Assembly: GCA_013399875.1 (NCBI GenBank)
Contig: VXAZ01006878.1
Coordinates: 310,001-374,000, forward strand
Source of the DNA: Gymnorhina tibicen
Lineage: Eukaryota > Chordata > Aves > Passeriformes > Artamidae
Direction of reading: 5' to 3'
Length of the DNA stretch: 64,000 bases
Position 1 is the stretch's first letter. Each line of letters opens with the position of its first letter. The translations under genes and the position numbers were made by a program. This document shows, piece after piece, positions 38,721 through 53,792 of the stretch. The notes under the pieces are model-generated. The model searched no databases, was not told the DNA's origin, and was given only the letters and a program-made list of their open reading frames with translations.

Positions 38721-41700
38721 ACACGAGCAAATACAAAACTACATTTTCTGATTCTGTGGTAGCACTGATGAAAATAAAAGTCCTCAAACAAGTGTTTACG
38801 CAGGCAGTGACATTCGGTCCCACCAGCCTGAGTGTAACGTATGCACTTCTCTAAGTGTACAAAGGATTCAGCACACTTCGGCATCTTGGAGTTACAATCA
38901 TTTGTTTCCTTGGCATATATTGATTCCCATGCTATGTATTGACTATCAGATCTCTTTCTTGTCTCTTTCTATGTACGTTCTGTGCAATATCCAGTTAAGC
39001 GTTTGTTGTGTCTCCCCACCCCTGTCCCTCCAAATCCTTCAGCATGCCGCCAGCACTTCTGATACTGCCTGTTTTGTGTCAGGTTACAGGATGATGAGCC
39101 ACTGAATCAGTTGCTTTAAATCCATACTGGACTATTCATTTTCATTGTAGTGTCCTTGTTTTTTGTGAAATTTTTGATTGTGTATGCATCTGCATTATAA
39201 CTAAGTGGGAAAATGTAAAGTTTTCAAATTTTAATGGATTAACAGTAGCTATTCCATGGGGAAATATGCACTGTAAATGTCTGTGCAAAGAATAGAGCCA
39301 GCAATTAAGAAGTATTTTGTCACTGATTACAAAATGACAAGGGTGGCACAGAATGATTTGTGCCTACCTAGAGAGAGGGCGTGAAGAGGAGGGGGGTGGA
39401 AAACAAAAGACAGAGTGGTAATTGCTATACTAGCATGTAGATGATGAAGTAGATAATCTGACAAATGGTCAGGAAATTTTCTTCAAGATTCATCTTTCAG
39501 CTTGACCTCACAACAAGCAGGTGGGACAAAAGTCCCTGACTGGTGGATGAGATACAGTCTTGGATGAGTAGAGGGAGAGGTTGTCTGTTCAGAAGAACCT
39601 GATAGAAATTTTGGCACTGATTTAATTATGATCAGATTTGGGTGTAATATGTTACCATGGCAATTGTTTCCTAATTACTGAGTTCTCACAGGGATAGTAC
39701 AAATGAAAAACAAACAAAAAATCAGCAGAAATGTTTGATCTTTTCTACCACAACTACAAATGACTGGGTCTGATGTAGAAATGATTGGGAAATTTTCTAT
39801 GACCCATAGCATATGAGTTTCATTTAGATGATCCTCATGGTCCTGGCAGCAAAACTGGAGGGTCTGTAAGGGGAAAAGGAGGAGACAGATAAGAAGAGTA
39901 TGCCTAAGAATGGAATAATGCATGATTTAGTGAACTAGATTCTGATCTAACTAATTCCCTGGCTTCAGTGGAATTTAGGTTGGATTTACATTGGTGTAAA
40001 CAGGATCATATCTGATCCAGATCTGGATCACTGAACCTTATATAGCCACAAGAAATATATCTGGCATTTCCTGTAATGTGTGGTATATTATACCACTGTA
40101 CTGTTTGCTAAATCACATCACTTGAAGCTTAGCCTGTTTTGGAAGGGCAGTTAATAAGGAAAGAGGATTTTTTTTTTTAAAATGTCATGTTTGATGTCTT
40201 TCTTTCAAGATAACTTCCAACCTCCATCACATTGCCGTTTCACTCTAATTTAAATCATTAGATGTAGGGGAGGACAAGGTAATCCATCCTGAAGAAAAAA
40301 AATAATCAATGCAAGTAGGTGTAATTAGTGGTACTTTCCTCTGGTAAGTCAATGGTGTAGAAAGAGCTGAAAAGCCACTGCAGACTACATTTGTTCTTCC
40401 TAATGTATTGTGACTCCCTCACAGCTTTCATAATGAAGTTGTTTAGATCTCCTCTAGGACAGATATGTCTTTTTTTTCTAGTTAAACAGACTGACAAGCT
40501 CTAATATGCCATGAATAATTTTATCTATGAAGAAAGATCCAGACACACAGACTCATGTGGGCAGCAAGATTTTTAATTTTCTTATTTGTTGAAAACCAAA
40601 ATAAGCTTTTGATGAAGTGCTTACTTCACACTTCATGTTTTTACTGAGTTTATTAAATATGTTTGTAGGTGTAAATCCTTGGGGATATTCTATCTAAATC
40701 TGAACTTGCTTCCAGTCCCTGGGAGGCTAGGTACAAAGATTTGTGAGCTATACATGTTGTTGACTGCTCCTTCGCATTCATTCTGATTTGCCAAGAGAGT
40801 CCTCTTTTCTTGACAAGTCTAGTAACATAAATTAGAAAAAGGAAATAGCATGCCAAAAGATGAGAACATGACTACTCCGTGTGTTTAAATTTCTCCACCA
40901 GTCGGGTTATTTGTTTCATAAACCTGAGCTAGTGGGAATACACACAGCATAAATCAGCATTTGAAATGAAAAATAAAGAAACAAACCCTACATCTTCTCT
41001 GGATGTTGGTGTAGAAGCAGATGCTTGACCAATAATATCTTACATAGTTTGGGACAGATTTTGCCTGATGGTTTTGTGCACTCTTACTGGTTTAGAATAC
41101 TTCTTGCAGGATGCCTGGCAGTTTTTGGGTGCTCCACTCGCTTCATTTTCCTCCCTCTTTACATCTTGCTGGAATCTTCCTTCCAGTTTTATCTTAACTT
41201 GTCCAGCCTAGAGTATTGCCTGCATAAATTGTATCAGAGCAGTATCTGGGCAGGTCTTCAGAAATGCCCAGGGTCATGTGCTTAAGGAAAAGCATAGGAA
41301 CATGGTGTGTACATGTATAGGGAAGCCTTAACAGCTACAAGAATAAAAAACAACTTAAGTGCCTCCCCCGGGATTTTTCTGTATAAAGAAGCACAATTCT
41401 CCTTCTTGCTACTGATCAAAGGTGTCTGTGGCTCAAGCTGTGTTTTGTTAGATCTGTGAGGGATCACATTGGCATAACTCTGACCCTGGCTCAGAACTAA
41501 ACCACAGTTGCTTCTGGCGCTGAGATCTGAGCAGTAAATACCAGTCCAGCTCTGTACCCCACACCAGACACCAGCTGTCGTGGCACTGACCCCTCAGAAG
41601 CCATCTCTCTTGTCCAGGTGAGTGTATTTGGCACCAGACCAGTCAGGCAGCCTGTACACTTGCACACCACCACTTAGAACACTCTGTGTTTCTGTGTCAG

Positions 41701-42593
41701 AAACGTACAGCAGATGAAAGCTTATGAAAGGCTGTTCAGATCACTACTGAGCTGGAGTCTTTGCTAATTTTCCAGCAGAAAACCACTCTGATCCCTTTGT
41801 TGTGCCAGGTACTGAGTTTCTGGACAACCTTCCACAGTTCAAACAGCTGCCTTCCTCTGCAGATCACTTGTTTGAGCCACAATGCTGTTCCATGCCAACC
41901 AGAGCCTTCCTTTTGCTTTCATACCTGTTCACTTGGTATGCTTCATAGGTGCAAACCCTTTTGGAGTCAGGAGAGTATTTATCAGCAACTCCAAGTCAGC
42001 TAAGAGGTAGAAATACTGTCGATACTTGTTCATGGATCACTGCTTGATTTGTTAGAGATAGTGGTCTCCAAGGAAGGATGCTCCTGGAGAGGAAGTTAGC
42101 AAGTTTCTCTTGATCTCTTTGGGTACAAGTGTTATTAATCTGCCATCCTTCAATTCTGAATAGCTTATTACCAGTGGTGTGATGCGAACTTTTAATAAAT
42201 GAAAATTTTCAGAATCCGTTGATTCCCATGGGACTGGGAAGTGTAGAGTTACGGAAAACTTTGGTGACTGTAGTATGCATATAGATGATACACCCCTCCA
42301 TGCAGTTTGGATGACTCCCAGTATGTCATCCACAATTTTGACACCTTTCATCATTATGAGGAGGCCATTTCACTGGACAAGTCCCTCATCATAAGCTGGA
42401 TGCTGTCTTTCTGCAGATTATCTTAAGAAGATCTCAAGTCTTTTAGAGGGAAAAAAAAAGAAGGTTCTTTGTGCACTGAAGGACATTTGGATGATGTCTC
42501 GCTTCACTGGAGCTTTTATACTGATTCCTAAAAAAAGTGCAGCTTCCTTCAAGACAGGAAAATGGTTGTCACTACTTTCTTTTTCTCACCATA

Positions 42594-42712
42594 AATCATA
42601 GAATGACAGGATGGTTTGGATTTGTAGAGACCTTAGAGATCATCAAGCTCCAACTCCCCTGCCATGGTCAGGCACACCTTCCACTAGACCAGAATGTTCT
42701 TGAACTCTACAA
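42594..42712 (-). mobile_element. CR1 LINE tail
   Basis: Antisense CR1 3' end: aatcatagaatgacaggatg, then gagaccttagagatcatcaa, then ccatggtcaggcacacct and ccactagaccaga. After this an internal deletion joins it to ttcttgaactct. Only the last ~120 nt of the element survives. Confidence 0.88.
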
Positions 42713-45700
42713 GATAATATCTTGAGCTCTTCAAGATGGAGATAGCATTTTACATAAAGAAGACCATATATCATCTGCATATGAGGAAAAGCAATAATTT
42801 TTTCAGGCTTGTTAAAGATTGTTTTGTAATTCATGATACAATCTGTATTGGTCCCCCCAGTGCAATCCCCTTCATTTTTAATTTCCTAAGAAAATAAGGT
42901 CTAAATAACTGCATTGCCTGTCTGCCTGACTCCCTGTTACCTGGATTTTTAAGCTGTTGACCAGTTTTGGCTGCCTAATGGGGAGCAGAGGTCTCAAAGA
43001 TACCAAATTCCTACAAGTTTTGTGCAAATTGACACCTTTGTGAATGGAAAGATAAGGAGAATTACACTGATGCCCTTTCCTTTTGTCAGCAGCCAGCAGG
43101 CCAGCCAAAACATACAAATTCCTAGATGGAAGCATGACTGAGAAATGAAATACACATGGTCGTATGTGCTTCGTCACGAATCTTTGTGCTCAACTTTGTT
43201 TTCGTTACTTCAGGGTTCACTATTTTAATGTACAAATTGAGCACTGTTCCTTTCATCATTCAATACCTTTAATTATAGCCATAATCATCTAATACAGAAT
43301 CCTGTTATCAGATGCTCTTAACTAATTAATGCTGTAAATTACTGTAAAAATCCAGGGTGAAAATTGCTATGCAATAAAAGTTATTATTTGTGTTTCTGGT
43401 TCCCAGTGTATACCAGACAGATTATTTTAAAAGCATCATGTCCCAACTAGGGAGACTATCACTTTACTCCTCCAATAAACACAGAAACTTGGGGGGTTTA
43501 ACTTGTCACCATTACTACTGTGAATTTAAACAAATGAAGAGTGTAAATTCCCTGCTACCCAGAGTTTTTCTATGAGGTCAGGCCACCTCTTGGCCCTGAA
43601 GATCCCAACAGAGTTGGTTGGGTCTGTGGGTTCACTTCAGGGAGCAGTCTGGTGCTTTGCCTATGAATCTTCCAGTAGATACAGACTGGACTGGGTAGGA
43701 GAGGGGTGCAGGGAAATTTGAGCATCTACATCCAACCCTCCTGGTTTATATGGCTTATGAGAGCTGGTTTTAAGGATAGCTTGGCAGAGGTTGTGAATTT
43801 CAGATTTGACTGATGGGGAAGATCAGGGATGGTCCAGATGAAAGTTGATAGTTTAGAAGAAAAGCTGTAGAAGAGATGAAGACAATCTGGTCCATCAGTG
43901 ATCCTTCTTCAGGGCTAATCTTTGCCTGCCTTACTCTTGCTCTTCTTCTCCAGCTTCATTTGTATTTTTTCTGGCTGCAGTTGCATTTCCCTCACTCACT
44001 GTATCCACAAACCCTGCTCTCTTGTTTTTCTCCAGTGAGGCATCAAATGCTGATTAATCTCAGTGCATCCCCAGCATCTAAAACTTTCCTTAGGAGCCAG
44101 ATACTGCCCACACTGTGCACAAAACTGCTGCTGACATCAAGAGTTACGTTGTGGATCAAGGCGAGTATTGACAATACAGGAGTTTTGCTGCAGATCAAGG
44201 GCAGTGGATCTCTGTGGGAGTTGCTGCACATTTCTCTCCAAATGGCTATGCTGGCAGGGAAGTAGGCTGCTGGATTCATAACAGCAGACACAGATCTGTC
44301 CCTGTCATGATTTGATCACTGGAACTGAAAAATAAAGAAAGCCCTGCCTGGTTTCCACTATTAAAGTTACCCCCAAGTATTAAGGTATTTTTTTCAGAAA
44401 ATGAGTTGTAAAATTCCAACCTTACGGAAGTCTTTCAGAGTTTTGCAGGTTTTATCAGTGGAGTCAGGACTGCTTCCTTCATGCAGCAGCTGTCTTGTTT
44501 TTTGGCAGGCGTGATGGCCATCCAGTGATGAGTTAAATGATTCTTTCCTGTAGTTTTGATGTCAATTTGGTAAATATGTGAAGTGCTTTAGCTTAAAAGT
44601 GAGCAATCCAAAGTGCTATGCATAAACAAATTCAGTGAAATTTAAGCCTGAAAGTTTAAAATATCCAGTCATTACAGATTTAAATCGTGTTATTAAGTAA
44701 TTTTACTTCTGCTTCAGAAATGTATTTTTGGAAGAAGTTCCCTCACCGTAGACTGAATAGGATGTGTTCTGTTAGCATTTGTAAAACCCTGTAGCCAGTT
44801 ATTCATCCCACTGTTTAATTTACAACTTGTGGTTTGTGATGGGTCCATTCCAAACTCTACATCATTCATCTAGAGGGTTGAGGAGGCTCTGGGACTATGA
44901 AGGGAACTAAAATAAACCCTCTTTATCACATGTAATTCGTGAGTTACAGAGTAAAATATATCTTAATGATCATCTGTTTAATTAAACCAAAAAATTTTGT
45001 CACCCTCATGGAGTTGTGCCAGTTGGTGCCGGTGGCAGACTAAACTAGCTTTAACAAGATTGTCCCTAAAAAACCAAGGCAGTATTTTAATACAACTGCG
45101 TTCTGAACTGCATTTGTTCTGTTTAAAAAGAGATAGAAGGGATGTAAATTTTATAGCAAATGTTTCCAGCACAAAGCCAGTATAAGTTGTTTTGCTCAGA
45201 GAATAACTAGCAATGTTTGAAACAAAGTTTTATATATAGCTGAAATGTATATTGTCAGGATACTTCAAAGTCATAAAAAATCCCCTTTCTACACTGAACA
45301 GTTCTAGTTCTCTGACAGTGCATATATGAAATTATTGTTTATCGTTTTGATCACACCAAAGCCCTCAGTAATATACAGATGTGTGCGTGTGTGCACCATC
45401 TTCATAAGCCACCGATCTTCATTTCTAAACCATGCCATGCTCACATTTGTTGAACAATATTATAAGAAAATTATTACTTTATTTTTGACATTTTTCCTAG
45501 GAAGCTCTCCTAAACTGCTTCAGCGAATGTCAAGAGCACTTAAAGGAAGTAATGCAAAGAACCTTAGAAAACTCATCTTTCATGATAATCTGCGCTTTGA
45601 AGTCGCACGCTTCATGCCAAAGTGTTATCTGAGTGCACTGTCACTCTCTTGAAGTGCCACATGCCAAGGGAATCTGCAGCTAATATTGGGCTTCAGACAG

Positions 45701-48700
45701 TGCTAGGACTCTGTATTTCCAAAGTATGTTATTAAACAACCTAAGCACCTGGCTTCAGGGATCTGCACTAATGTCGCTAATTTGGGGCTTGATGTTAAAA
45801 TTTTCACGGTGAATTTTTCAAGGTCACAGATATCACTGAGTGGCAGAAATGGGAGCTCATACCTTACTTCTGTTACGGCACTGAAAACCTCTCCTTGGCA
45901 TATGTAGAGATACCAGTAATAATCCAGTGACAGTTTCACACATGGGCAGTTTGTAGGCTTGTGTCGATGAAGAATGACTTGCAGAAATAGATCTGCCTCT
46001 CTCAAACCTTTTCTGCCTTGTGCACGTGACAACAACTGCTGTATAGCCTGGTACCGTGGGTTTTCTCTGTTTCTCTTGCACTGAAGAAAACCACAATAAG
46101 CACTAGGATTATAAATAATAATTTCGATACTTCTTTTTTTGCAGAAAAAGCTAGGGCAGTCTTTTTGTTCTACCAGAAGCCTTTTCATTTATTCATTTTA
46201 AATTAGCCTATTTTCCAAGATGAAAGTTGAAGGGCAGCAATCATCCATCATCACTGCCAGTAAAGGCAATAGCTCCTGGAAGGGAAACAAAAAAGTTAAG
46301 AGGAGGAATTAAGAAAAGATCAAAATCTTTTAACTATAACATGTTTTTTTCTGTCTCTGTAGCACAGCATGCATTTGTACACATTTGTCTAGCTGTAACA
46401 AGGCAGAGAGACATACAAAGGTACATTCAGAATAATAGGGTGAAAAATTAGTATCAGAATATGCATAAATGTCTTTATGATCTATTAATATTTAGGGGTA
46501 GTGTATTTATAGTTTTGTTGATGTATTTTAAGTGCTACAAATTTATAGCATAAAATGTAGAAGTAAAAAAAAAAAAGTGGTAAATGAGACTCATCATGAA
46601 TGTTTCCTCTCAGACGTGTGTTGCCAAAGGGCCTGTATCAATTAGTACTGAGATTTTTAGGGGTGGAAGCATTACGAATAGTCAGAAAAACATACAAACT
46701 GGATAAGCTACATTGCCATTCCATCATGGTGCTTTTGTGAACAAAGTGCAGAATTGCTGAGGGCTGTCTTGACAGATTCATAGTTTTGATTTTCTTTTAG
46801 TGGCCTCTTCAAGTGTTAATAAAAATATAAAAGTTTTATGTCTGTTTCAGAATTATTTGGAGTGCAGCCGTCTGCCATAGTGCTTCCAAGAATGTCAAAT
46901 AGAACCTGAAGGGAAAGGTCATGGAGCCCAGCCCTCACAAATCAGATTCCTGTGCCCAAGGGAATAAGGTTTTCCACCTGTGCAGAGAGATTTTAACTCA
47001 ACTGCACCCATGGTTTTCACCAAAAGAAGTCAGTCAGCTTTGTGTATGCTGTGGATGGGGCAGGGGATATAGGTATTAATCACTGTGACAGACATCATGT
47101 CAGTCACGGCTGTCAGATGGAGTTGTCACCAGTTTATGTTCTGCTTTGGAGGTGTTTAACAGAATTGGCTTTGTTAAAACATTAAAGGCAGGGAAAAATT
47201 TAAAAGGAGGATGGGGGCAAGGAGTGGGTAACAAAGGAAAAACTGGAGAACTGGTTCTGTACTGTGCAGTGCCTCTGTTTGGTGGCACCTGGGGGGCAGC
47301 ATGCATGGAAGCTGATCCAAAGTCATGAAAAAAATCTCTATTTGCCAGCAAAGATTTGAATTAGTTTATTTCAGTTGCTGCCAACATGAAATCTCCCCAT
47401 TTCTTTCTCAAGAGTAAATAATTAAAATCATTAGTGCTTGTTGGCATTGTGCTGGACCACATAGTGTCCTGTTCCATAAGCACTTTTCTGTGAAATAACG
47501 GAATTGTGTGTTTCCAGAGACTTAATCATTCACAAGCCTGGGTCACGTATAAATGAAAAAGAAAGGGACAAAACCCTACCTCAGATGTCTGTGCCATGCA
47601 ACTCCCTGGTGGCTCTGGGATTTACACGCTCTTAGAGGTTGGAATTCAGACCCACAGCTTGCAAGTTAACATTGAATACGGCAAATTTTTTAAATTTTTT
47701 TGCAGGATATTGATCTTTCAGCATGACCACTAAGGGCATGTACCTGGTCCTGACACACGGTCAAACTGCACAGAACTTGTGTGCTTCATATTTGCAGGAT
47801 GGGCTCTGGATTGTCATGGCTAACAACACTGTAAAAAATGTATAAACCAGACTATTTCCTCAGCTGCTATAAATAGTCAGCTTTGCTGATGGAGCTGGGG
47901 ATCTGTCAGTCCTGTCTGTTTGTGTACAGCTAAGTCACAACAGTGCGGCAGTTTAGATAAGAATTTTGAAGGGCGTAAGCAAAATAGAGACTGTTTGTTC
48001 ATTTTATTTTTAGGGAGAAGCAGACAAAGATCAGGTCTATATTTCAAAGCTTTTTCTAATATAGGTATATGAAAAAACAAAAAGCCAACAATATCTGAGA
48101 GCTGTGCTGGCAAAATCCTGATTTTATTTGTATTACAGCAGCCAGAGGCACCTTTTGCTGATGTACTTTACTCTCAGGAACTGCTTTACACAAACAATTC
48201 AGAAATTCACCTGTGTAACTATACAGGTAATCATGTCTGGTTTGGACAAGGGTGAACTGTGTGGTTATCTGTTTCATATATATATATTTGTCTCCATATG
48301 TTACTGTATGAAAGGATCACAAAACAGACGCAGGAGAGAGTGTATGCAGGGAAATGAGCAAAACTCTCTCTCTGTATCAGAGTTCCTTGGGGCCTCAAGT
48401 CAATAAACTGCAGACATCAGAGAAATGCACTACATTTCTTTCAAGAAGAACAATCTTAGGTGTAATAACAGTTGTGTTTCTTAAATGTGCAGTGGAGGGT
48501 GCAGCAAATCAGAATTTTTTCCCATTTCTCCAGGCCTTTAATGCATGAGGGATGGCACCCAGCTGCTTTTGCCGACTCATTGCAAGTTGGATGCTTCGGT
48601 CAGGAGACTTGTAATCATCTAAGTGGCATAGGCACTGGCTGAACTACAGCTACTGGGATACCACGGGTGACTACAAATGAGTTTTAGGGTTCATATAGCA

Positions 48701-51700
48701 TACTTTGCAATATAGAAAACATGAGGAATTGAATACACCTTTCTAACACTTCATAAAAGGCACATGGCTTCAGAAGCACTGACTTCCTACCTCTCTTACT
48801 TAAAAAAGAGAAAGGTGCAGGCTCCCAGTTCTTCAGGAGGTAGGTTTTGGAGTTTTAGACACACATGTTTAGAAACATTCGATGAGTGTAATTTGTAGCA
48901 ACTCGAGATCAGAGCAGGGATGCGCCGTCCTTTGCTCCAGGCCAATGGATTTTTTTGCCTCACATTAAGGTGCTGCACCCTATTAAGATGCAGTGGAAGT
49001 GGGTTATCCTCAGTCATTTAGCTGGAAGGGAGCTTACAGAAGCCATCAGTGCTGTCAGAATGGCACAGCAAACTCACTTGAGCATCCTCGTGAAAATCAG
49101 GAGAGTAGCAATTATGGGTTTCCAGACTTGAAAATCCAGACCTAAGGGGCTGAGAGCACAGTGTCTTTGATAGCAGCATCTCACCAGAGTGGTGAGGCTC
49201 ACGGTCAGTTTTTATGTTTGGGGCATTTCTGAGAGGAAAGGAGCTCTAATGAAACATTGTTTATTTGTTTGTTTATATGCTTCAACCAGAAAGGCCAGCA
49301 GTTCCATGGCTTGAGACTTCAAAGGCTGCTATTGCCTCCAGTGTGGGTATCAGAGTAGTTTAATGATGTTCCTTTTCATTAAGTCCAGCAGAAAATTCAG
49401 AGTCTCCAGGGCTGCAGGAAAATTTGCTTAGTTGGGCACTGTAGAAACTACTTTCCTATGTTTCCCATAAATTATTTTACAACTTAAATATGTTATTTAA
49501 ATTTACAATCTGCCAGATACTCTGAGTTTTTTCCACTTGCCTGTGTGCTAAAGACAGTGATTCTTCATAAACTCTCAGAGGCTAAACAGTAATACCCTGC
49601 CTTGATTTTATTAGATTGTGACTCCCTTTTATTGAGTAATGAACACCATGAGTTAAAAGTCTGCATATCATCCTTTGATGGTGACCTGGACCTTTTTAAA
49701 ACCATTACTTGTAGGGCATTCAATTCAATCAGATGCATACTGATGAAAAAACAACCACCCAGAGCTCTTGCTGACTGTGTGCAGGCAAAGCTTGACAGCC
49801 CAGCATCAAACAAAAAATTGATTTCAAACCCAGAAGTCAATATCTTGCTTTTGCAAAGGCACTCGGGCACTTGAGAGGAAAGTTTGCATGTAATGTACAC
49901 ATTTGATGAACAAAATACGGAGGACATGGCTTATTTGGACTTGATTTGGTGCACCCATGGTTTTCTATAAACAGTAAAGCCAGTGAACTGTTTGATCTGT
50001 GCAGCTGGAGAGGAGCTTCAACTCACTTTACATGCACAGATGGTATCTAAGTGGGCCTGATTTTTGATGTAATTGAGCTAAACAAATGAAGTTTCTTAAG
50101 TACAGATATGACCTGGTAATGTTTCAGAATGAAGTCTTAGTAAGTTTATAAAGTCTAGTCTTGTCAGTCAGTATCAAGGTGCCATTTTATCTGCTGCCTG
50201 ATTTTGAGGTCCCCCATTTCCACTTCCTACTTGTTATGGTCAGTTTGTGAGATGAAGAATGATTGCCTCTTTTACACGTCATATACTGCTGGAAGTCAGG
50301 TTTAGATTTTGGTAGTTACAGAGTCTTTCTGCACTGGTCCTGATACGTGTAGCTTTACTTGTAATATCTAAAATAGCTATGGACAGTGTCTGGAGACATT
50401 CACAGGGACACAGAATAGTGTTATCATGAAAATACTCTGCAGGCTTTATATTGTGCAAGTTTTTTTGGTGCTCACTCTTTGTAGTACTTGCTATTGCAAA
50501 TTCAATGTCCAAGTTGCACATTTAGAGGGATACTCAAAACTATTTACATCTGTATAGCTGGTGTTCCTCTAGTAAGTAGTTTCCAATGTTTGTGGATTTT
50601 TCTGAACAAAAGACCGCACCAAATTTGCAGTACAGGTGCGCATAGGAAGGCTTTTCTTTAGGCTTTAGTCATCCACAGTTGGTTGCGTGTTTATGCACAT
50701 GGCATCATAAAGTACGGGTGAGATGCAAGGCTGTGAAGATTGCAACTCAAGGAATTCAGCTTAAAATAGACTCTTGTCTCTGAACCAGAATACTCTATAG
50801 AGCCAGTACATAGACACTGATGATTCTAACTGCATGATGAGGACTCTGCTTTTCTCTCTTGAGAGTCCTTAATAGAACAGCAGCTCCCTATTACTCTGTT
50901 ACTTAAAACAGAGAAAAAAACATCAAGGTGGCTTTCCTATTGTTGTTTTGTAACTTAATGGAGATTATACAATAGCACTTTGCTTTCCTTTTATGTTTCA
51001 GTGTCATTTTGTGACTTAGCATTTTGAAAACCGGGGACACAAGATGTTGCTACAGGAAAAGATGTATTTCACAGTATGTTGCAAACACTCCACTTGACAG
51101 TAGGAAAAGCTAGTCTTAAGTCAAATTCAGTGGATGTACTTCTTAAGGAGAGATTCAGTCACTCGAGTTGTAACACTGATTCTAGTTTTTAAGTGTTAGT
51201 GAAGGAAAACAGTCATCTCTGCTCAGATAAATCATCTGACTACTGAGTGACCTATTTCACTCCACCTCTTTTCACCCTCTTGTGTGGTGGCTTTCTTGTT
51301 GCACTGTCCCATGGAGAGTGTTGTCACACGTTCCTTGAAGGAGGAAATTCTCCTCTAGGTTGCAGAATATCAGTGCCAGCCCTGGGATGGACCTGCTTGG
51401 TACAAAAGAGGTACCTTTGCACATTGCTTCAGCTCAGCCTAGATGTTGCACGTTCATCTGGATCATCTGCAAATAGAAGAAAAACTGGGTTTACAGTTCA
51501 TCCTGGCTGTCACCAAAAGCCACTAAAGTACCTCCAAGCAGGCAGCTCATCCCATTTTGATTTTCCTCCTAATATTTTTCCATTATCTGCCAAATCGGGG
51601 GTTAAATATTCTGCTTGCTTTTCACTTTGCAGACACCATCATTGGCTTGTCATGTGTCTGATAGGGAACCTGTTTCTGGCAAGCAGTCTCACTTTTAATA

Positions 51701-53433
51701 GCAAACTCCCTGCGCCCCCTACAAAGGTGGTGGAAAAGACCCAGTTCACCCAGTTCAATCTTTCCTAGTCCACCTGACCTTAGGTGTCTCATTGGATCAA
51801 TGAGAGAAGCACCCCAGCTCCCATACCTCGTGGCACCCAACAGGACGGGGAGCCCTGTGAAGGTGATTTCAGCTGGCTGGTACAAGTGTTGTGAGTGTAC
51901 ATCTGCAGCAGATTGAAGTGGGTCCTGTAGCTGAAGCAAGGCTCTTTGCTGCTCTGTCAATTGAATGCAGAGTTCATTGTTTTAAAAAAGATTGTTTCCT
52001 CTGTGAGGGGTGGCAGGATAGGGGCCAGGAATGTATTTCTCTGTGAGTGGGTACAAGCACGATTGCCCAAAGTCACACTACCAAGTTCGTCATCACAGCT
52101 GCTTTGGAGCTGAAGTTCAAGGGAGCACTGAGTGATTCATTCCACCTGGCAATATATACAGTGAGTAAAGAGAAATATTTCCTGTACCTAATCCAGACAC
52201 CAGTTAGGCATCAGTCTGTGTGAATGTGAGCAGACATACAAATGACAAATGTGTGGAGGAGCAGAAGAAGCTGGGAAAAAAATGAGAATGAGTTTTTCAC
52301 TCAGAGGTTAGCACATTTGCCCTGAACACAATCCCAAAACCTAATGAATCAGAAAGTGTAATTGTTACATAGACTAATTTCAAAACAGTACTACTCATTA
52401 AAGATTAAGGGAGAGAAAAGGAACATGAGGATCAGACTTTTCACTGAAATTTTGTCATATTAGCTCCTCATTGGTAATTTTTTATGGTTCAAATTTACTC
52501 AGCTCTTCATTCACAGCATTCTATCAAGACTCTCTAATACGTACCAAGTGCAAGCTTCATTAACTGTATTATCTTTCAGCTCTGTTTTATCTGTGGTTAC
52601 CAAGCCAGTGTTTGTCAATGATATTTTAATGTTAGAAAACAAGTAAAAAAACCCACAAAAAACCCAACACAAAAGCAGCTTGATTTCTATCAGTGCTTTT
52701 GCATTCAGATTTCCAAAGTTTCCTTACATTTGAATACAGACATATTAGATACGCTTTGGATACTCATTAGAGAAAATGAGGCTTATGGGGTGCTCTTTAA
52801 GTTCTGGGCTATTTAGACTTCCACCGTTGCCAGCCTGTCTTCTAGAAATAATGAACTTTATCTCTGGGATGCTCTTTCATTGGCATCTGGTGTCTTAAGA
52901 CTGGGACTGCTATCTAAGACTCCTTTGCTATGGACAGGTCTCTTCTGTTCTGCCTTCAAGGCAAAAATCAACCCTTAAACTGTTTTGCTTGACTCTGAGA
53001 CTATTAGAAATTCGGATTTTTGGGTGGGGGAGAGGTGTTTTACAAGGTGTTTGTTTTATTCTGTGGTATTTTGTTAGCTCAGCTGATCTTTCTGAGTAGC
53101 TTATGTCAGGTTTTTCATTCTAACAACAAGTAGAGAGGGAATGATAAAGTCTGTGTCTTTTTAGAAACCAAAGAGGAAAATTGAAAGAAGGAAAATGCTG
53201 AAAATTCTCTCTTTTGGAGTAAACAGAGATAACTTACAGATAGTCACATTTAGCCATCTTATACTTGGTTAAGAAAGGTCTTGGGGAATCTTGTACGTAC
53301 AAATCTGTGCACTGGCCACGATGTCCTGCTAAAGTCTTCTGAATTCCTGTGATGCTGTTGTCGCAGTAAAGGCTTGCTGGTAGATATAGAGAGCTGTATC
53401 AGACTTCCCCTGTATCCCACCTACATGGTGGGA

Positions 53434-53463
53434 TCTGTAAAAGTTCAATCTGTAAAAATTCAA
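53434..53463. repeat. 15-bp tandem duplication
   Basis: Two adjacent units, tctgtaaaagttcaa and tctgtaaaaattcaa, differ at one base. Minor slippage duplication. Confidence 0.85.
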
Positions 53464-53628
53464 TTCTCTATAATAGACAGTGGATGGTCCGAGCATCTTC
53501 CCACTGTGTTAAGATCTATGCACATACGTGATGTAAGAGAGACATTGCAGCCAGCATTAAGTTCTCCTTCCTCTGGGGAAATACAACCACACAGTTTATA
53601 TCACTCAAACATTGTAGACCTAGTTAAT

Positions 53629-53792
53629 AATCATAGAATCACAAGTTCAGGTTGGAAGGAACCTTAAAGACCCTTTAGTTCCAACCACCTGCCATGGGCA
53701 GGGACACATTTTACTAGACTGGGTTGCTCAAAGCCCCATCCAGCCTGGTCCTGAACATTTCCAGCAGTGGGGCATCTGCAGCTTCCCCAAGC
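53629..53792 (-). mobile_element. CR1 LINE tail, well preserved
   Basis: Antisense CR1 3' end, the closest to consensus in the window: aatcatagaatcacaagttc, ggttggaaggaaccttaaag, ccatgggcagggacaca, ctgggttgctcaaagcccca and catttccagcagtgg. It is severely 5'-truncated, as most CR1 copies are. Confidence 0.93.

Noticed and set aside
45502..45652. Exon-like block after ttttttcctag with a basic, protein-like translation
   Set aside because: It ends in an in-frame stop with no donor nearby, and no poly(A) context or similarity to the teneurin tail is apparent.
45703..46188. 161-codon minus-strand ORF
   Set aside because: Mixed composition without motifs, in unremarkable intron. An overlapping shorter frame on the same strand is equally open, as expected by chance.
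51247..51768. 173-codon + strand ORF in the 48-kb intron
   Set aside because: It starts with a hydrophobic stretch that mimics a signal peptide but has no recognisable domain, no codon-bias signal I can see, and no promoter or splice context. It is probably a chance frame.
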